Positions 51,264 to 60,395 of a DNA stretch of 64,000 bases are shown piece by piece. The stretch's first letter is position 1, and every line of letters begins with the position of its first letter. The stretch is from Barnesiella merdipullorum. Lineage in GTDB: Bacteria > Bacteroidota > Bacteroidia > Bacteroidales > Barnesiellaceae. The stretch covers positions 1-64,000 of the forward strand of contig DXBT01000023.1 of the NCBI GenBank assembly GCA_019116365.1. The letters are read 5' to 3'. The notes under the pieces are model-generated. The model made no database searches. It saw only the letters and a list, made by a program, of their open reading frames with translations, and was not told where the DNA came from. The translations under genes and the position numbers were made by a program.

Positions 51264-52280
51264 CTACAAAAAGAGTGATACCACCCAGTAGATGCCAGCG
51301 GCCAGGAGGGCACTCACCGGGATAGTGAGAATCCAGGCCACCCACAAATCCTTGGTCACACCCCACCGCACAGCCGACAACCGTTTGGTCGCGCCCACGC
51401 CGATAATGGCTCCCGTGATGGTATGGGTGGTACTCACCGGGATCTTCAGTATTTCGGTGAGGTAGAGGGTAAAGGCACCGGCCGTTTCGGCCACCACTCC
51501 TTCGAGCGGGGTCACCTTGGTAATCTTGGTGCCCATCGTCTTGACAATCTTCCAACCGCCCGACATCGTACCCAGCGAGATGGCCGTGAAACACGAGAAG
51601 GCCACCCAGTCGGGCAGGTCGGCAATGCTGTTGATACCCGCACCCAGCCCCAGCGAGTGTGCCGCAATGAGGGCGGCGGCGATGATACCCATCACCTTTT
51701 GCGAGTCGTTCAGACCGTGGCCTATGCTGAACATGGCCGACGATACCAGCTGCAACCGTTTGAACCACATCTCGGCCTTGTGTGGCTGGGCCTTACGGCA
51801 AATGTGCAGTACCAGTATCGTGAAGCCAAAGGCTACCACCATACCGATAAACGGTGCCAGAAAGATAAAGGCGGCTATCTTGAGAATGATGTTGAGCTGT
51901 ATCGCCCCAAAACCGCTTGCCATGATGGCGGCCCCGGCAAACCCGCCGATGAGGGTGTGCGACGAGGACGAGGGGATACCCTTCCACCAGGTAAAGAGGT
52001 TCCAGATGATGGCGGCAATGAGTCCCGACAGGATGATGGGCAGGGTGATAAACTCCTCGAACACCGTCTTGGAGACCGTGTTGGCAATACCAAACCCACC
52101 GATGATATACTTGGCAATAAAGAAGGCGACAAAGTTGAAGCAGGCTGCCCACAAAACCGCCTGAAAAGGGGTGAGCACCTTGGTCGATACGATGGTCGCT
52201 ATCGAGTTGGCAGCATCGTGAAAACCGTTGATGAAGTCAAACAGCAGCGCCAGTACAATAATGATAATCAATAACTCCAT
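51264..52280 (-). CDS. Inorganic phosphate (Pit-family) transporter
   Basis: 338 residues, about ten membrane spans. The PHO-4 family motif is GFHDAANSIATIVSTK near the N-terminus and is echoed in GHGLNDSQKVMGII. GIPSSSSHTLIGGFAGAAI and VSTTHTITGAIIGVG are the duplicated half-motifs. It imports phosphate with metal or protons. The DUF47 gene lies directly upstream, with 14 bases between them, as is normal for Pit systems. Confidence 0.93.
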   Translation of the reverse strand: MELLIIIIVLALLFDFINGFHDAANSIATIVSTKVLTPFQAVLWAACFNFVAFFIAKYIIGGFGIANTVSKTVFEEFITLPIILSGLIAAIIWNLFTWWKGIPSSSSHTLIGGFAGAAIMASGFGAIQLNIILKIAAFIFLAPFIGMVVAFGFTILVLHICRKAQPHKAEMWFKRLQLVSSAMFSIGHGLNDSQKVMGIIAAALIAAHSLGLGAGINSIADLPDWVAFSCFTAISLGTMSGGWKIVKTMGTKITKVTPLEGVVAETAGAFTLYLTEILKIPVSTTHTITGAIIGVGATKRLSAVRWGVTKDLWVAWILTIPVSALLAAGIYWVVSLFL

Positions 52281-52294
52281 TACACACCAGCGGT

Positions 52295-52942
52295 TTATGC
52301 ATATTTCACAATCAGCGTTCTCAACACTTTACCCACATGCTCGGCCGAGTCGGTAGTCTTCTCGAGAACCTGCATGATCTCTTTGATCTTGATAATCTCG
52401 ATACAGTCTTTCTCCTCCTCGAAGAGGCGTTTGACAAAGAGCTCATACACATCGTCGGCCTGGTTCTCCAAGTCGTGCAGACGGGTGCAATATTCACGCA
52501 GCGTCGAGGGATTCTTGCGGAAACGCTCGAGCTCGTCCATCGCCTTGCAAATGTAATCGGCCTCCTGTTGCACCAGCAGACTCAACTCCTTGCCACTCTC
52601 GCCAATAGGCCGGGGATTATAAATCGAGATGCGCTTGGCGCAACTGTTTATACCATCGATTACATCGTCCATGTGCGAGGCCAGAGCCTGGATATCCTCC
52701 CGGTCAAAGGGGGTGATGAAGGTCGTGCCCAACTCGTCGAAGATGCGGTGCGACAGACGGTCGCCCTCGCGCTCGAGATCCTTGATGCGTTTGTAATAGG
52801 CATCCCGCTCATCGGCCTTGTCGTGGTTCATGCTCTCTACCAGCACGGCCGACGAGGCCACCAGTACCTCGGAAAGCTGTTTCAACAAGGGGAAAAATTT
52901 AGGCTCTTTGGGGGTGAATCGGCTAAAAAAAGAATTTTTCAT
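52295..52942 (-). CDS. DUF47/PhoU-like accessory protein
   Basis: 215 residues, all-helical. SRFTPKEPKFFPLLKQLSEV, DLEREGDRLSHRIFDELGTT, DIQALASHMDDVIDGINSCA and KIKEIMQVLEKTTDSAEHVG match DUF47, related to PhoU. It likely modulates the Pit transporter encoded next. A plus-strand CAAAGATA (minus TATCTTTG) at 53048-53055 could be its -7 box. Confidence 0.92.
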   Translation of the reverse strand: MKNSFFSRFTPKEPKFFPLLKQLSEVLVASSAVLVESMNHDKADERDAYYKRIKDLEREGDRLSHRIFDELGTTFITPFDREDIQALASHMDDVIDGINSCAKRISIYNPRPIGESGKELSLLVQQEADYICKAMDELERFRKNPSTLREYCTRLHDLENQADDVYELFVKRLFEEEKDCIEIIKIKEIMQVLEKTTDSAEHVGKVLRTLIVKYA

Positions 52943-53047
52943 CGTCGTATCATATAAATATTTAACACAATCTCTTCAAGGGGTCTATTCTCTCCTCTCC
53001 TTCAAAGACAAAGCAATCGTGGTAACACGTTGTATGCTTGGCAACTG

Positions 53048-53055
53048 CAAAGATA
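53048..53055 (-). promoter_or_regulatory. Probable -7 box of DUF47-pit operon
   Basis: TATCTTTG on the minus strand, about 106 bases before the DUF47 ATG; no TTTG at -33. Confidence 0.5.
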
Positions 53056-53147
53056 GAGGCAAGGGAATAGACATCGCATTACATTTATATTAAATTTTTA
53101 CACTACCTAAATTTTTTTCAGGCCTCGGTGCTGTCAAAAGTTTGTCT

Positions 53148-53155
53148 TACTTTTG
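53148..53155 (+). promoter_or_regulatory. Probable -7 box of mnmD
   Basis: TACTTTTG matches TAnnTTTG; the ATG at 53180 follows after 24 bases. Confidence 0.5.
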
Positions 53156-53179
53156 CTCCGTATCCATGCAACCCCAACG

Positions 53180-53863
53180 ATGAGCGAAACAATTGTCATA
53201 GAACAGACGGCCGACGGCCTCCCCACCCTCTACCTGCCCGGGATGGACGAACATTACCACTCGACCAAAGGGGCCCTTACCGAGGCGCGCCACGTCTATA
53301 TCGACATGGCCCTGCGGGCTCGGGGCAAACGTGACATACACCTGCTCGAAGTGGGATTCGGTACCGGGCTGAATGCTTTTCTTTCGCTGCTCGAGGCACA
53401 AGCGCAAGGGTTGAACCTGCACTACACCACCTTCGAGCTCTACCCGCTTGCTCCCGAAGTGACCGATCGGCTTGACTATCCGGCTCACATCGCCCCCTCG
53501 ATGACCCCGGCTTTTGCCCGGCTGCACAGCTGCGAGTGGAACCAGCCGGTAGTCATCACCCCCAACTTCACCCTGTACAAGCGCCAGGCCGACTTCACCT
53601 GCACCCCGCTCGAGGGGCTCTACGACGTCGTCTATTTCGATGCCTTCGCCCCCGAGAAACAGCCCGAGATGTGGAGCTGCGCAATATTCCGCACCCTCTA
53701 CGACCACCTGGCGCCCGGCGGCATACTCACCACCTACTGTGCCAAAGGCGAGATACGGCGCAGGCTGCAAGCCATCGGCTTTACGGTCGAGCGACTTCCC
53801 GGACCGGCGAACGGCAAACGCGAAATACTGCGGGCCAGCAAACCCACCGTCCTCTATCCATAG
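53180..53863 (+). CDS. mnmD: tRNA U34 (5-methylaminomethyl-2-thiouridine) methyltransferase, MnmD type
   Basis: 227 residues from the ATG at 53180; a frame from 53153 crosses the promoter box. SAM site LLEVGFGTGLNAFLSLLEA and the MnmC/D motif YFDAFAPEKQPEMW. The opening LPTLYLPGMDEHYHSTKGAL is typical. It is the stand-alone methyltransferase half of MnmC, completing mnm5s2U34. Its last ten bases overlap the convergent methyltransferase of the hyp operon. Confidence 0.93.
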   Translation: MSETIVIEQTADGLPTLYLPGMDEHYHSTKGALTEARHVYIDMALRARGKRDIHLLEVGFGTGLNAFLSLLEAQAQGLNLHYTTFELYPLAPEVTDRLDYPAHIAPSMTPAFARLHSCEWNQPVVITPNFTLYKRQADFTCTPLEGLYDVVYFDAFAPEKQPEMWSCAIFRTLYDHLAPGGILTTYCAKGEIRRRLQAIGFTVERLPGPANGKREILRASKPTVLYP

Positions 53864-54483
53864 ATAGCTTCGGCCACAGCCACACTCAACTCACGGCCTA
53901 CACCCACACGCTGCAACAGAATGTAGTAGTACTCGTCGGTCTCGCCAAACGAGGAGACCGTGAGCCCCACACGGCTAAAGGCTTCGGCCTGCTCGTCCAC
54001 GGGGAGCAACTTGCGCGAAAAGACCCGCGAGAGCAACCTCTCGTGTATCTGGTTGAGATGCTGCCGCCCCTGCGTGTGGGCTATGAGCAGACGGCCCCCA
54101 CAGCGCAGATTGTCGGTGACGAGTCGGGCAATCGTATCGACCGGGTAACGAAAGTGTGGGAAAACCGAGTAGAGCAATATGGCGTCGAAATGCCCGGCCA
54201 GTCGGTCGCGCTCCACATCGGCATGGATAAAGTGCACCCCCTCGCCGGCATAGCGCAACGAGGCTTCGCGCAACATCTTCTCCGAACTGTCCACCGCCAC
54301 AATAGGCGTATAGGGACCCACCCGCCGGCGGATATAGGGAATCATCACGCCCGTGCCCGTGCCCACATCGAGCACCGTCTCGCCCGGCGAGAGGTGCACA
54401 ACCGAGAGGATGTGGTCGATTTGCCCGGCATCGGGGTGGCTGGTGCGGTCCCACACCCCGGCCATTTCGTCGAAGAAATTCAT
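53854..54483 (-). CDS. SAM-dependent class I methyltransferase coupled to hypB
   Basis: 209 residues from the ATG at 54483. MNFFDEMAGVWDRTSHPDAG is followed by the SAM motif ETVLDVGTGTGVMIPYIRRR and VDSSEKMLREASLRYAGEG. It is a UbiE/Methyltransf_11-like small-molecule or protein methyltransferase of unknown substrate. The ATG overlaps the hypB stop (ATGA), so it belongs to the hyp operon. Methyltransferases are not part of known hydrogenase maturation, hence its role is open. Confidence 0.85.
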   Translation of the reverse strand: MNFFDEMAGVWDRTSHPDAGQIDHILSVVHLSPGETVLDVGTGTGVMIPYIRRRVGPYTPIVAVDSSEKMLREASLRYAGEGVHFIHADVERDRLAGHFDAILLYSVFPHFRYPVDTIARLVTDNLRCGGRLLIAHTQGRQHLNQIHERLLSRVFSRKLLPVDEQAEAFSRVGLTVSSFGETDEYYYILLQRVGVGRELSVAVAEAIYG

Positions 54484-55229
54484 ATGGCCTCCCTTCTCTC
54501 GAGACACGAGCAGAGGTAGTCGCACCACAAGGCGAGCCCTGTTCCCCGGGTGGCCGAGGTCTCGAAAAATCGAATCTCCGAATTGATTTTCAAGGCGTTC
54601 TCCTTCAACCTCTCGAGCCGGCTATCGACATAGGGCAACAGGTCTATTTTGTTGATGACACAGATATCGGCCCCCGCAAACATATAGGGATACTTCAGCG
54701 GCTTGTCGTCGCCCTCGGTCACACTCAACAAGACAACCCGCAACTGCTCTCCCAAATCGAACATGGCGGGGCACACCAGGTTACCCACATTCTCGATAAA
54801 GAGCAGCGAGTCACGCGCCTGCAACTCGTCATAGGCCTCGGCCACCATGCGGGCGTCGAGGTGACAGCCGTTGTGCGTGTTGATTTGCACGGCAGGTACC
54901 CCCAGACGCCTGATGCGTCCGGCATCGTTGTCGGTATGCTGGTCGCCCTCAATCACGGCTACCCGGCGGAACCCACGCTCGCCCAACCGCACGATGGTCT
55001 GCTCGAGCAGAGCGGTTTTGCCCGACCCCGGCGAACTGACCAGATTGACGGCCACGCAGCCCATCGCACTCCATCGGGCCCGATTCTGCCGAGCCACCCG
55101 GTTGTTGTCACTCAATATATCTTGCTCTACGGCAATATCGACCGTCGCGCCATGCGTGTGAGGCAGGCCCTGGCGGTGCATCTCTTCGTGGCTCATCTCC
55201 CGATCGCCACAACCACAAGTGCTACACAT
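54480..55229 (-). CDS. hypB: Hydrogenase nickel incorporation GTPase
   Basis: 249 residues. The N-terminal metal motif MCSTCGCGD (Cys2, Cys5, Cys7) binds nickel. GTPase motifs: LVSSPGSGKTALLEQTIVRL (G1), EGDQHTDNDAGRI (switch), ENVGNLVCPAMFDLGE (metal-binding), and INKIDLLPYV (NKxD, G4). It delivers nickel to HyaB with HypA. The hypA gene precedes it by 20 bases. Confidence 0.96.
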   Translation of the reverse strand: MCSTCGCGDREMSHEEMHRQGLPHTHGATVDIAVEQDILSDNNRVARQNRARWSAMGCVAVNLVSSPGSGKTALLEQTIVRLGERGFRRVAVIEGDQHTDNDAGRIRRLGVPAVQINTHNGCHLDARMVAEAYDELQARDSLLFIENVGNLVCPAMFDLGEQLRVVLLSVTEGDDKPLKYPYMFAGADICVINKIDLLPYVDSRLERLKENALKINSEIRFFETSATRGTGLALWCDYLCSCLERREAI

Positions 55230-55249
55230 AGTTTTTATTGTTTGGTTTG

Positions 55250-55606
55250 TTACGGTTTATCTTCATCGGCCTCGACCGTCAGCGACGAGAGGCGGAACTC
55301 CTGCCCTTCAAGCAGTTGGGTGGAGTAGCTCCCGCAGTGTGGACAGGGCGTATAAATCGACGCCGGCTCGAACATGCCTCCGCAGGTCAGACAACGGGCA
55401 CGGGGCGATACCCGGGTAAGTGCGACCCGGGCACCGGCATACCTACGGTCGAGTATCATCTGCAACGAATAGGCAAACGCCTCGCAATCGACCCCCGACA
55501 AGTCACCCACGGTCACCTCGACCGTGCGAAGGGCTCCGCCTCCGTGCCGGTGCAACTCGTTATCGACCAACTCGACCACACTGCAAGCCAACGACAATTC
55601 ATGCAT
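55250..55606 (-). CDS. hypA: Hydrogenase nickel incorporation protein
   Basis: 118 residues, standard size. N-terminal MHELSLA (nickel-binding His2) and a zinc site of two CxxC pairs (RCLTCGG and TPCPHCGSY). Works with HypB to hand nickel to the hydrogenase large subunit. It lies six bases from hypF, same strand. Confidence 0.95.
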   Translation of the reverse strand: MHELSLACSVVELVDNELHRHGGGALRTVEVTVGDLSGVDCEAFAYSLQMILDRRYAGARVALTRVSPRARCLTCGGMFEPASIYTPCPHCGSYSTQLLEGQEFRLSSLTVEADEDKP

Positions 55607-55612
55607 ATCCTG

Positions 55613-57898
55613 CTATTTAAGGGTTGTCATGTTTCCTTCGGCCAGCCAGGCTGCAACGACAGCCATCTGACCCACCGCAATACCGGCATCGTTGCACGGC
55701 ACGAGAGCCGGCAGATAGGGTTGCAACCCCGCCTGTCGCAGAAGCGACATGAGCCGGTCGGTCAACAGCCGGTTCTGCAACACGCCGCCCGAGAGCACGA
55801 CCCTCGACAGTTTCTGCCGCACAGCCTGACGGGCCACTTCGGCACACCACATGGCAGCATAGGTGGCATGGAAAGCACTGGCAATCTCACTTCGGGGAAC
55901 ACCGTTGCGCAGGTCGTTCACCAAGGCAACGACCAACCACGAAATATCGAGGGGATTATCGTGGTCGAAGGGATAGACCTTCGCCGCGGCCCCCTCGGCC
56001 AATTGCTCCAGTTTTTGCGGAGCCTCGGCCTGGTAGCGGTTGAAGTCGGCCACGCCCAGCAATGAAGCCACGGCATCGAAGAGCCGTCCTGCCCCCGAGC
56101 TCAACGGGGTATTGATACGCCGGGCTATCATGCGGCTCACCAGTTTGATGCGGTCGCTCCCGATGCGCTCGACAAAATCGGGGGGCAACGGCATCGCCTC
56201 GCCATAGAGCGAATAGAGCAGTGAAATGGCCATGCGCCAAGGCTCACGGGCCGCTGCATCGCCGCCCGGCATGGGCAGATAGGGCTGGTGCGACAGGCGA
56301 CGGTAGCGGGTGCGCGAACAACGCAACAGTTCCCCGCCCCATATCGTACAGTCGTCGCCATAGCCTGTACCGTCGAGACACAGGGCCAACACATCGTCCT
56401 CGAGGTCATACTCGGCCATGACGGCTACGGCATGGGCATGGTGATGCTGCACCCGGTAGAGGGGGACGTGATGCTCGGCGGCATAGTGTTCGCCCCACAC
56501 CGTAGCCGCATAGTCGGGGTGCAGGTCGCACACCACACAGCGGGGTGTGAAGCGGAACAGACGGGTAAAGTGGGCAACCGACTCCTCGAAGAAATCGAGA
56601 TTGCCCCGATGCGACAACTCGCCAATGTATTGTCCCAACAGAATGTCGTTGCGTTTGCCCAAAGCAAAACTCGACATCTGTTCGGCCCCCACAGCCAGGA
56701 TACCCTCGGTGGGTTGCAGGTTGTGCAGGGGTTCGGGGGTATATCCCCGGGCCCGGCGCACGGGACGACACAAGCCGTCATACTCACACACGACCGAGTC
56801 ATCGACCCGGTTGTAAATCTCGCGATTATACGAAATCACCAGCTCGACCTGCGAGTCGAACAGGTCGTGAGCCTCGCCGTCGGCAATGACAATGGGGCTT
56901 CCACTCGGGTTGCCGCTGGTAACCACCACACGCCGCAACGACGGGGCCATCTCGAACAGATCGTAGTGTATGGCCATATAGGGCAAAAGGATTCCCAACG
57001 ACCGATAACCGTCGTTGAGCCAGGGGGCATGATGTGCCCGCTCACGCGACACGACAATGGGACGCCGCCACGAAGTGAGAGCCCGGTGCTCCTCGTCGGT
57101 GAGCGACAAGTCGTCGGCAGCAGTCGCCTCGTCGCGGTACATCACGGCCAAAGGTTTGGCATAGCGCCCCTTCAGTTGCCGCAACCGCACCACAGAGGCC
57201 TCGTTGTCGGCATCGCACAACAGGTTGTAGCCTCCCAGGCTCTTGAGAGCGACCACCCCTCCGCCCGACAAGACAGAGGCCAGGCGTGCCACGATGCGTC
57301 GGTAGTCGTGCTCCTCGGCTCCGCTCCTGTCGCGCAGCGTATAGACGGGACCACAACGGTTGCAGGCAATGGGCTGGGCATGAAAGCGACGGTCGTTCAC
57401 GTCGGTATATTCGTGCCGACAGGTATCGCACATGGCAAAGTCGCTCATGGTTGTCACCCCACGGTCGTAGGGCAACTCTTTGATGATGGTAAACCGGGGA
57501 CCGCAATGGGTACAGTTGATAAAGGGATAGTCGATGCGGTGAGGCTGCCGGTGCCGATCCTTCAGACAGTCGGGGCAAATGGCTATATCGGGGCTGATGC
57601 GGGTAACGTCGTCGCCGTCGCTGCGGCTGGGAGCAATCTCGAAACGGTCATACACCACCGCCGACCGATGCCTTTCGACATCGATACGCTCGATCGAGGC
57701 CACCTCGGGAGCCACCTCGCCCAACGCCTTCACAAAGCGATCTTTCTGCGCGCCGGTCGCCTGCAACACCACAAGCACCCCGTCGTTGCTGTTATCTACA
57801 TAACCGTGCAATCCCATCCCGGTAGCCAGTCGATATACGCAGGGTCGAAATCCCACGCCCTGCACAAGGCCCCTGACGTGTATGTGATACTGATTCAT
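55613..57898 (-). CDS. hypF: Carbamoyltransferase for hydrogenase cyanide synthesis
   Basis: 761 residues, full length. In order: acylphosphatase-like domain (VRGLVQGVGFRPCVYRLA), two zinc fingers (CPDCLKDRHRQPHRIDYPFINCTHC and CDTCRHEY to CNRCGP, pattern C-x2-C-x18-C-x2-C), a YrdC-like domain (GGVVALKSLGGYNLLCDADN) and a Kae1-like domain (VQHHHAHAVAVMAEYDL, LDGTGYGDDCTIWGGEL, LSGGVLQNRLLTDRLMSLL). It makes carbamoyl-AMP and transfers the carbamoyl to HypE. First gene of the leftward hyp operon. Confidence 0.96.
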   Translation of the reverse strand: MNQYHIHVRGLVQGVGFRPCVYRLATGMGLHGYVDNSNDGVLVVLQATGAQKDRFVKALGEVAPEVASIERIDVERHRSAVVYDRFEIAPSRSDGDDVTRISPDIAICPDCLKDRHRQPHRIDYPFINCTHCGPRFTIIKELPYDRGVTTMSDFAMCDTCRHEYTDVNDRRFHAQPIACNRCGPVYTLRDRSGAEEHDYRRIVARLASVLSGGGVVALKSLGGYNLLCDADNEASVVRLRQLKGRYAKPLAVMYRDEATAADDLSLTDEEHRALTSWRRPIVVSRERAHHAPWLNDGYRSLGILLPYMAIHYDLFEMAPSLRRVVVTSGNPSGSPIVIADGEAHDLFDSQVELVISYNREIYNRVDDSVVCEYDGLCRPVRRARGYTPEPLHNLQPTEGILAVGAEQMSSFALGKRNDILLGQYIGELSHRGNLDFFEESVAHFTRLFRFTPRCVVCDLHPDYAATVWGEHYAAEHHVPLYRVQHHHAHAVAVMAEYDLEDDVLALCLDGTGYGDDCTIWGGELLRCSRTRYRRLSHQPYLPMPGGDAAAREPWRMAISLLYSLYGEAMPLPPDFVERIGSDRIKLVSRMIARRINTPLSSGAGRLFDAVASLLGVADFNRYQAEAPQKLEQLAEGAAAKVYPFDHDNPLDISWLVVALVNDLRNGVPRSEIASAFHATYAAMWCAEVARQAVRQKLSRVVLSGGVLQNRLLTDRLMSLLRQAGLQPYLPALVPCNDAGIAVGQMAVVAAWLAEGNMTTLK

Positions 57899-57986
57899 CT
57901 GTAAACGTTTTTTTCAGATTTCTTTCTAAACAATAGAGCCCCCTGAGTTGTTCATTGGGGCGTATCCAAAAAAAGAACGAAATATC
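57899..57986. promoter_or_regulatory. Divergent hyp promoter region
   Basis: 88 bases between hypF (left) and hypC (right). It contains a GCCCC/GGGGC inverted repeat around 57938-57962 that could be an operator or hairpin. I find no TAnnTTTG match on either strand, which suggests control by an alternative factor or very weak consensus. Confidence 0.45.
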
Positions 57987-58241
57987 ATGTGCCTGGCAAT
58001 TCCCGGAAAAATCATCGCCATCGACGACTCCTGCACGCTACGCATGGCGACCGTCGATTTCGGCGGGGTATATCGCCCCATCTGCATACAATATACCGAC
58101 GCCTCGACAGGCGACTATGTGCTGGCTCACGCCGGCATGGCCATTGCCCGTCTTGATCGGGAGGAGGCCGAAGCCACCTTGGCCGATTTCGAAAAACTGG
58201 CTCAAGCTCAACCAACACCCCCCGACAGCCATGTGGTATGA
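57987..58241 (+). CDS. hypC: Hydrogenase assembly chaperone
   Basis: 84 residues from the ATG at 57987; upstream frame extension to 57948 is not family-like. MCLAIPGKIIAID is the HypC signature, with essential Cys2. It carries the Fe(CN)2CO unit between HypD and the apo large subunit. Its last 11 bases overlap hypD. Confidence 0.95.
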   Translation: MCLAIPGKIIAIDDSCTLRMATVDFGGVYRPICIQYTDASTGDYVLAHAGMAIARLDREEAEATLADFEKLAQAQPTPPDSHVV

Positions 58242-59319
58242 CAGCCCCTTCAGAGAGAGCCGCAGCCTCACGGCCCTGCTGCGGGCCATCCGCCGGGAGG
58301 CCACACGCCCGATACGCATCATGGAGGTGTGCGGCGGGCAGACCTATGCCCTGTCGCGCTACCGCATCGAAGAGCTGCTGCCCGACACCGTGCAGATGAT
58401 TCACGGCCCGGGCTGCCCCGTATGCGTCACCCCGGCCGAAACGGTCGAAGAGGCGCTCTTCATAGCCCGGTCGGCCAACACGATACTCTGCACGTTCGGC
58501 GACATGCTGCGGGTGCCGGGCTCCGGGGGAGAAAGCCTGCTACACCTGCGCACCGAGGGGCACGACATCCGCATCGTCTATTCGCCCCTCGACACGCTGA
58601 AGATTGCCCGCGAGAACCCGCGACAACAGGTCGTCTTTTTCGCCATCGGCTTCGAAACCACCACCCCACTCTACACCTTACTGCTGAACGAGGCCATCGC
58701 TACCCGACTGGAGAACCTCTCGCTGCTCACCTCGCTCTTCACCCTGCCGGCCGCCATCACGCACCTCACCCGCGACCCCGAGTGTAAAATCGATGCCCTG
58801 CTGGCCGCCGGACACGTCTGCTCGATTACCGGCATCGGGGAGTATCGGCAACTGGCCCGCCAAACAGGTTGCCCCATCGCCATCACCGGCTTCGAACCGG
58901 CCGATCTGCTCTATGGCATCTACCACGTGGTGCAACTTCATGCTCAGGGAAGGGCCGAAGTCGTCAACGCCTATTCCCGGGCAGTCGCCCCCCAAGGCAA
59001 CGAACAGGCCCGCCGCGAGACCTCCCGGTTCTTCACCCCCTGCGACGCCCGCTGGAGAGGGTTGGGAACCATCGCAGGGAGCGGGTTGAAACTGCGCCCC
59101 GCCTATGAACAATATGAGGCTCAAAACCGTTTTCACTGTGCGATAAATACCGTCACCGACGCCTCGCCCTGCCGAGCCGGAGAGATCATGAAGGGGAAGA
59201 TTTCGCCCCGTGAGTGTCCCCTCTTCGGCCGGCGTTGCACCCCCGACTCTCCACAGGGGCCCTCGATGGTATCGAGCGAAGGTGCCTGTGCCTCATTCTA
59301 CCGCTACCGAACGACCTAA
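58231..59319 (+). CDS. hypD: Hydrogenase formation protein, iron-cyanide scaffold
   Basis: 362 residues from the ATG at 58231 (overlap with hypC is 11 bases in another frame). Conserved cysteines: MEVCGGQTYALSRY, IHGPGCPVCVTPAET, and the C-terminal iron-sulfur part ISPRECPLFGRRCTPDSPQG. FAIGFETTTPLYTLLL and ITGFEPADLLYGIY fit the family. It hosts the iron and its cyanide/CO ligands. Confidence 0.95.
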   Translation: MWYDSPFRESRSLTALLRAIRREATRPIRIMEVCGGQTYALSRYRIEELLPDTVQMIHGPGCPVCVTPAETVEEALFIARSANTILCTFGDMLRVPGSGGESLLHLRTEGHDIRIVYSPLDTLKIARENPRQQVVFFAIGFETTTPLYTLLLNEAIATRLENLSLLTSLFTLPAAITHLTRDPECKIDALLAAGHVCSITGIGEYRQLARQTGCPIAITGFEPADLLYGIYHVVQLHAQGRAEVVNAYSRAVAPQGNEQARRETSRFFTPCDARWRGLGTIAGSGLKLRPAYEQYEAQNRFHCAINTVTDASPCRAGEIMKGKISPRECPLFGRRCTPDSPQGPSMVSSEGACASFYRYRTT

Positions 59320-59326
59320 AAAAGAG

Positions 59327-60373
59327 ATGAATATGAATATACCCGATTGCCCGATACCCACACAACCCAACGACTGCATCACCCTGGCCCACGGCGGGGG
59401 CGGACGCATGACCGGCCGACTTATCGAGACCCTCTTCTACCCGGCCTTTGCCAACCGCTGGCTCGAACAGGCTCACGACGGAGCCACCCTCACGGTTCCT
59501 GCACCTCGCATCGCCTTCAGCACCGACTCGTTTGTGGTCTCGCCCCTCTTCTTCCCCGGCGGAAGCATAGGCGACCTGGCTGTGAACGGCACCGTAAACG
59601 ACCTGCTCTGCTGCGGGGCGAAACCCCTCTACCTGTCGGCCGCCTTCATTCTCGAAGAGGGACTCCCCCTCGACACCCTGCGACAAGTGGTGCAGGCCAT
59701 GCACCGGGCTGCCGCACACGCGGGAGTCTCTATCGTCACCGGCGACACCAAGGTGGTGGAGCACGGCAAATGCGACGGGCTCTACATCAACACCTCGGGA
59801 ATAGGAGTCGTACCCGGCAACATCGAAATAGGACTGCACCGGGTAAAGAAAGGCGATGCCGTGATTGTGACCGGCCCGATAGGCAACCACGGAGTATCGG
59901 TTCTCTCCACACGCGAAGGATTGGGATTCGAGACGAGTGTCCAGAGCGACACCGCAGCCCTTACCCAAATTGTATCGAACCTGCTGGCCGGAGTCCCCGA
60001 CGTGCATATGCTGCGCGACCCCACCCGGGGAGGGTTGTCGAGTACTCTGAACGAGATTGCCGAGGAGGCCGGGGTGACCATTACCCTCGACAAAGAGGCT
60101 CTGCCCATAGAGGCCCCGGTGCAAGCGGCCTGCAACCTGCTGGGCCTCGACCCGCTCTATGTCGCCAACGAGGGAATCATGCTCGTGTTCCTGCCCGACG
60201 AATATGCCGAACAGGCCCTTCATATCATCCGCAACGACCCGCACGGGAGCAAAGCCAGCCTCATAGGCCACGTGACCGACGACCGGCATCCCGAAGTACT
60301 TCTGCAACTGGCCCTGGGGCAAACCCGGGTTATCGATATGCTGAGCGGTGAACAACTGCCGCGCATTTGTTGA
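59327..60373 (+). CDS. hypE: Carbamoyl-dehydratase for cyanide ligand synthesis
   Basis: 348 residues from the ATG at 59327. PurM/AIR-synthase-like fold: LAHGGGGRMTGRLIE, STDSFVVSPLFFPGGSIGDL, VNGTVNDLLCCGAKP, TGDTKVVEHGKCDGLY, RDPTRGGLSSTLNEIAEEAG. It ends in the required C-terminal PRIC, whose cysteine is carbamoylated by HypF and dehydrated to thiocyanate. An AAAGAG ribosome-binding-like run lies just before the start. Confidence 0.96.
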   Translation: MNMNIPDCPIPTQPNDCITLAHGGGGRMTGRLIETLFYPAFANRWLEQAHDGATLTVPAPRIAFSTDSFVVSPLFFPGGSIGDLAVNGTVNDLLCCGAKPLYLSAAFILEEGLPLDTLRQVVQAMHRAAAHAGVSIVTGDTKVVEHGKCDGLYINTSGIGVVPGNIEIGLHRVKKGDAVIVTGPIGNHGVSVLSTREGLGFETSVQSDTAALTQIVSNLLAGVPDVHMLRDPTRGGLSSTLNEIAEEAGVTITLDKEALPIEAPVQAACNLLGLDPLYVANEGIMLVFLPDEYAEQALHIIRNDPHGSKASLIGHVTDDRHPEVLLQLALGQTRVIDMLSGEQLPRIC

Positions 60374-60395
60374 AACGACCAAACACCTATCTGTC

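Noticed and set aside
51065..51313. 82-codon minus-strand ORF over the his leader
   Set aside because: Another frame across the attenuator. It crosses the promoter and lacks family features; the His-rich 19-codon frame is the meaningful one.
56288..57904. Plus-strand open frame of 538 codons
   Set aside because: Antisense of hypF, whose domains are unmistakable.
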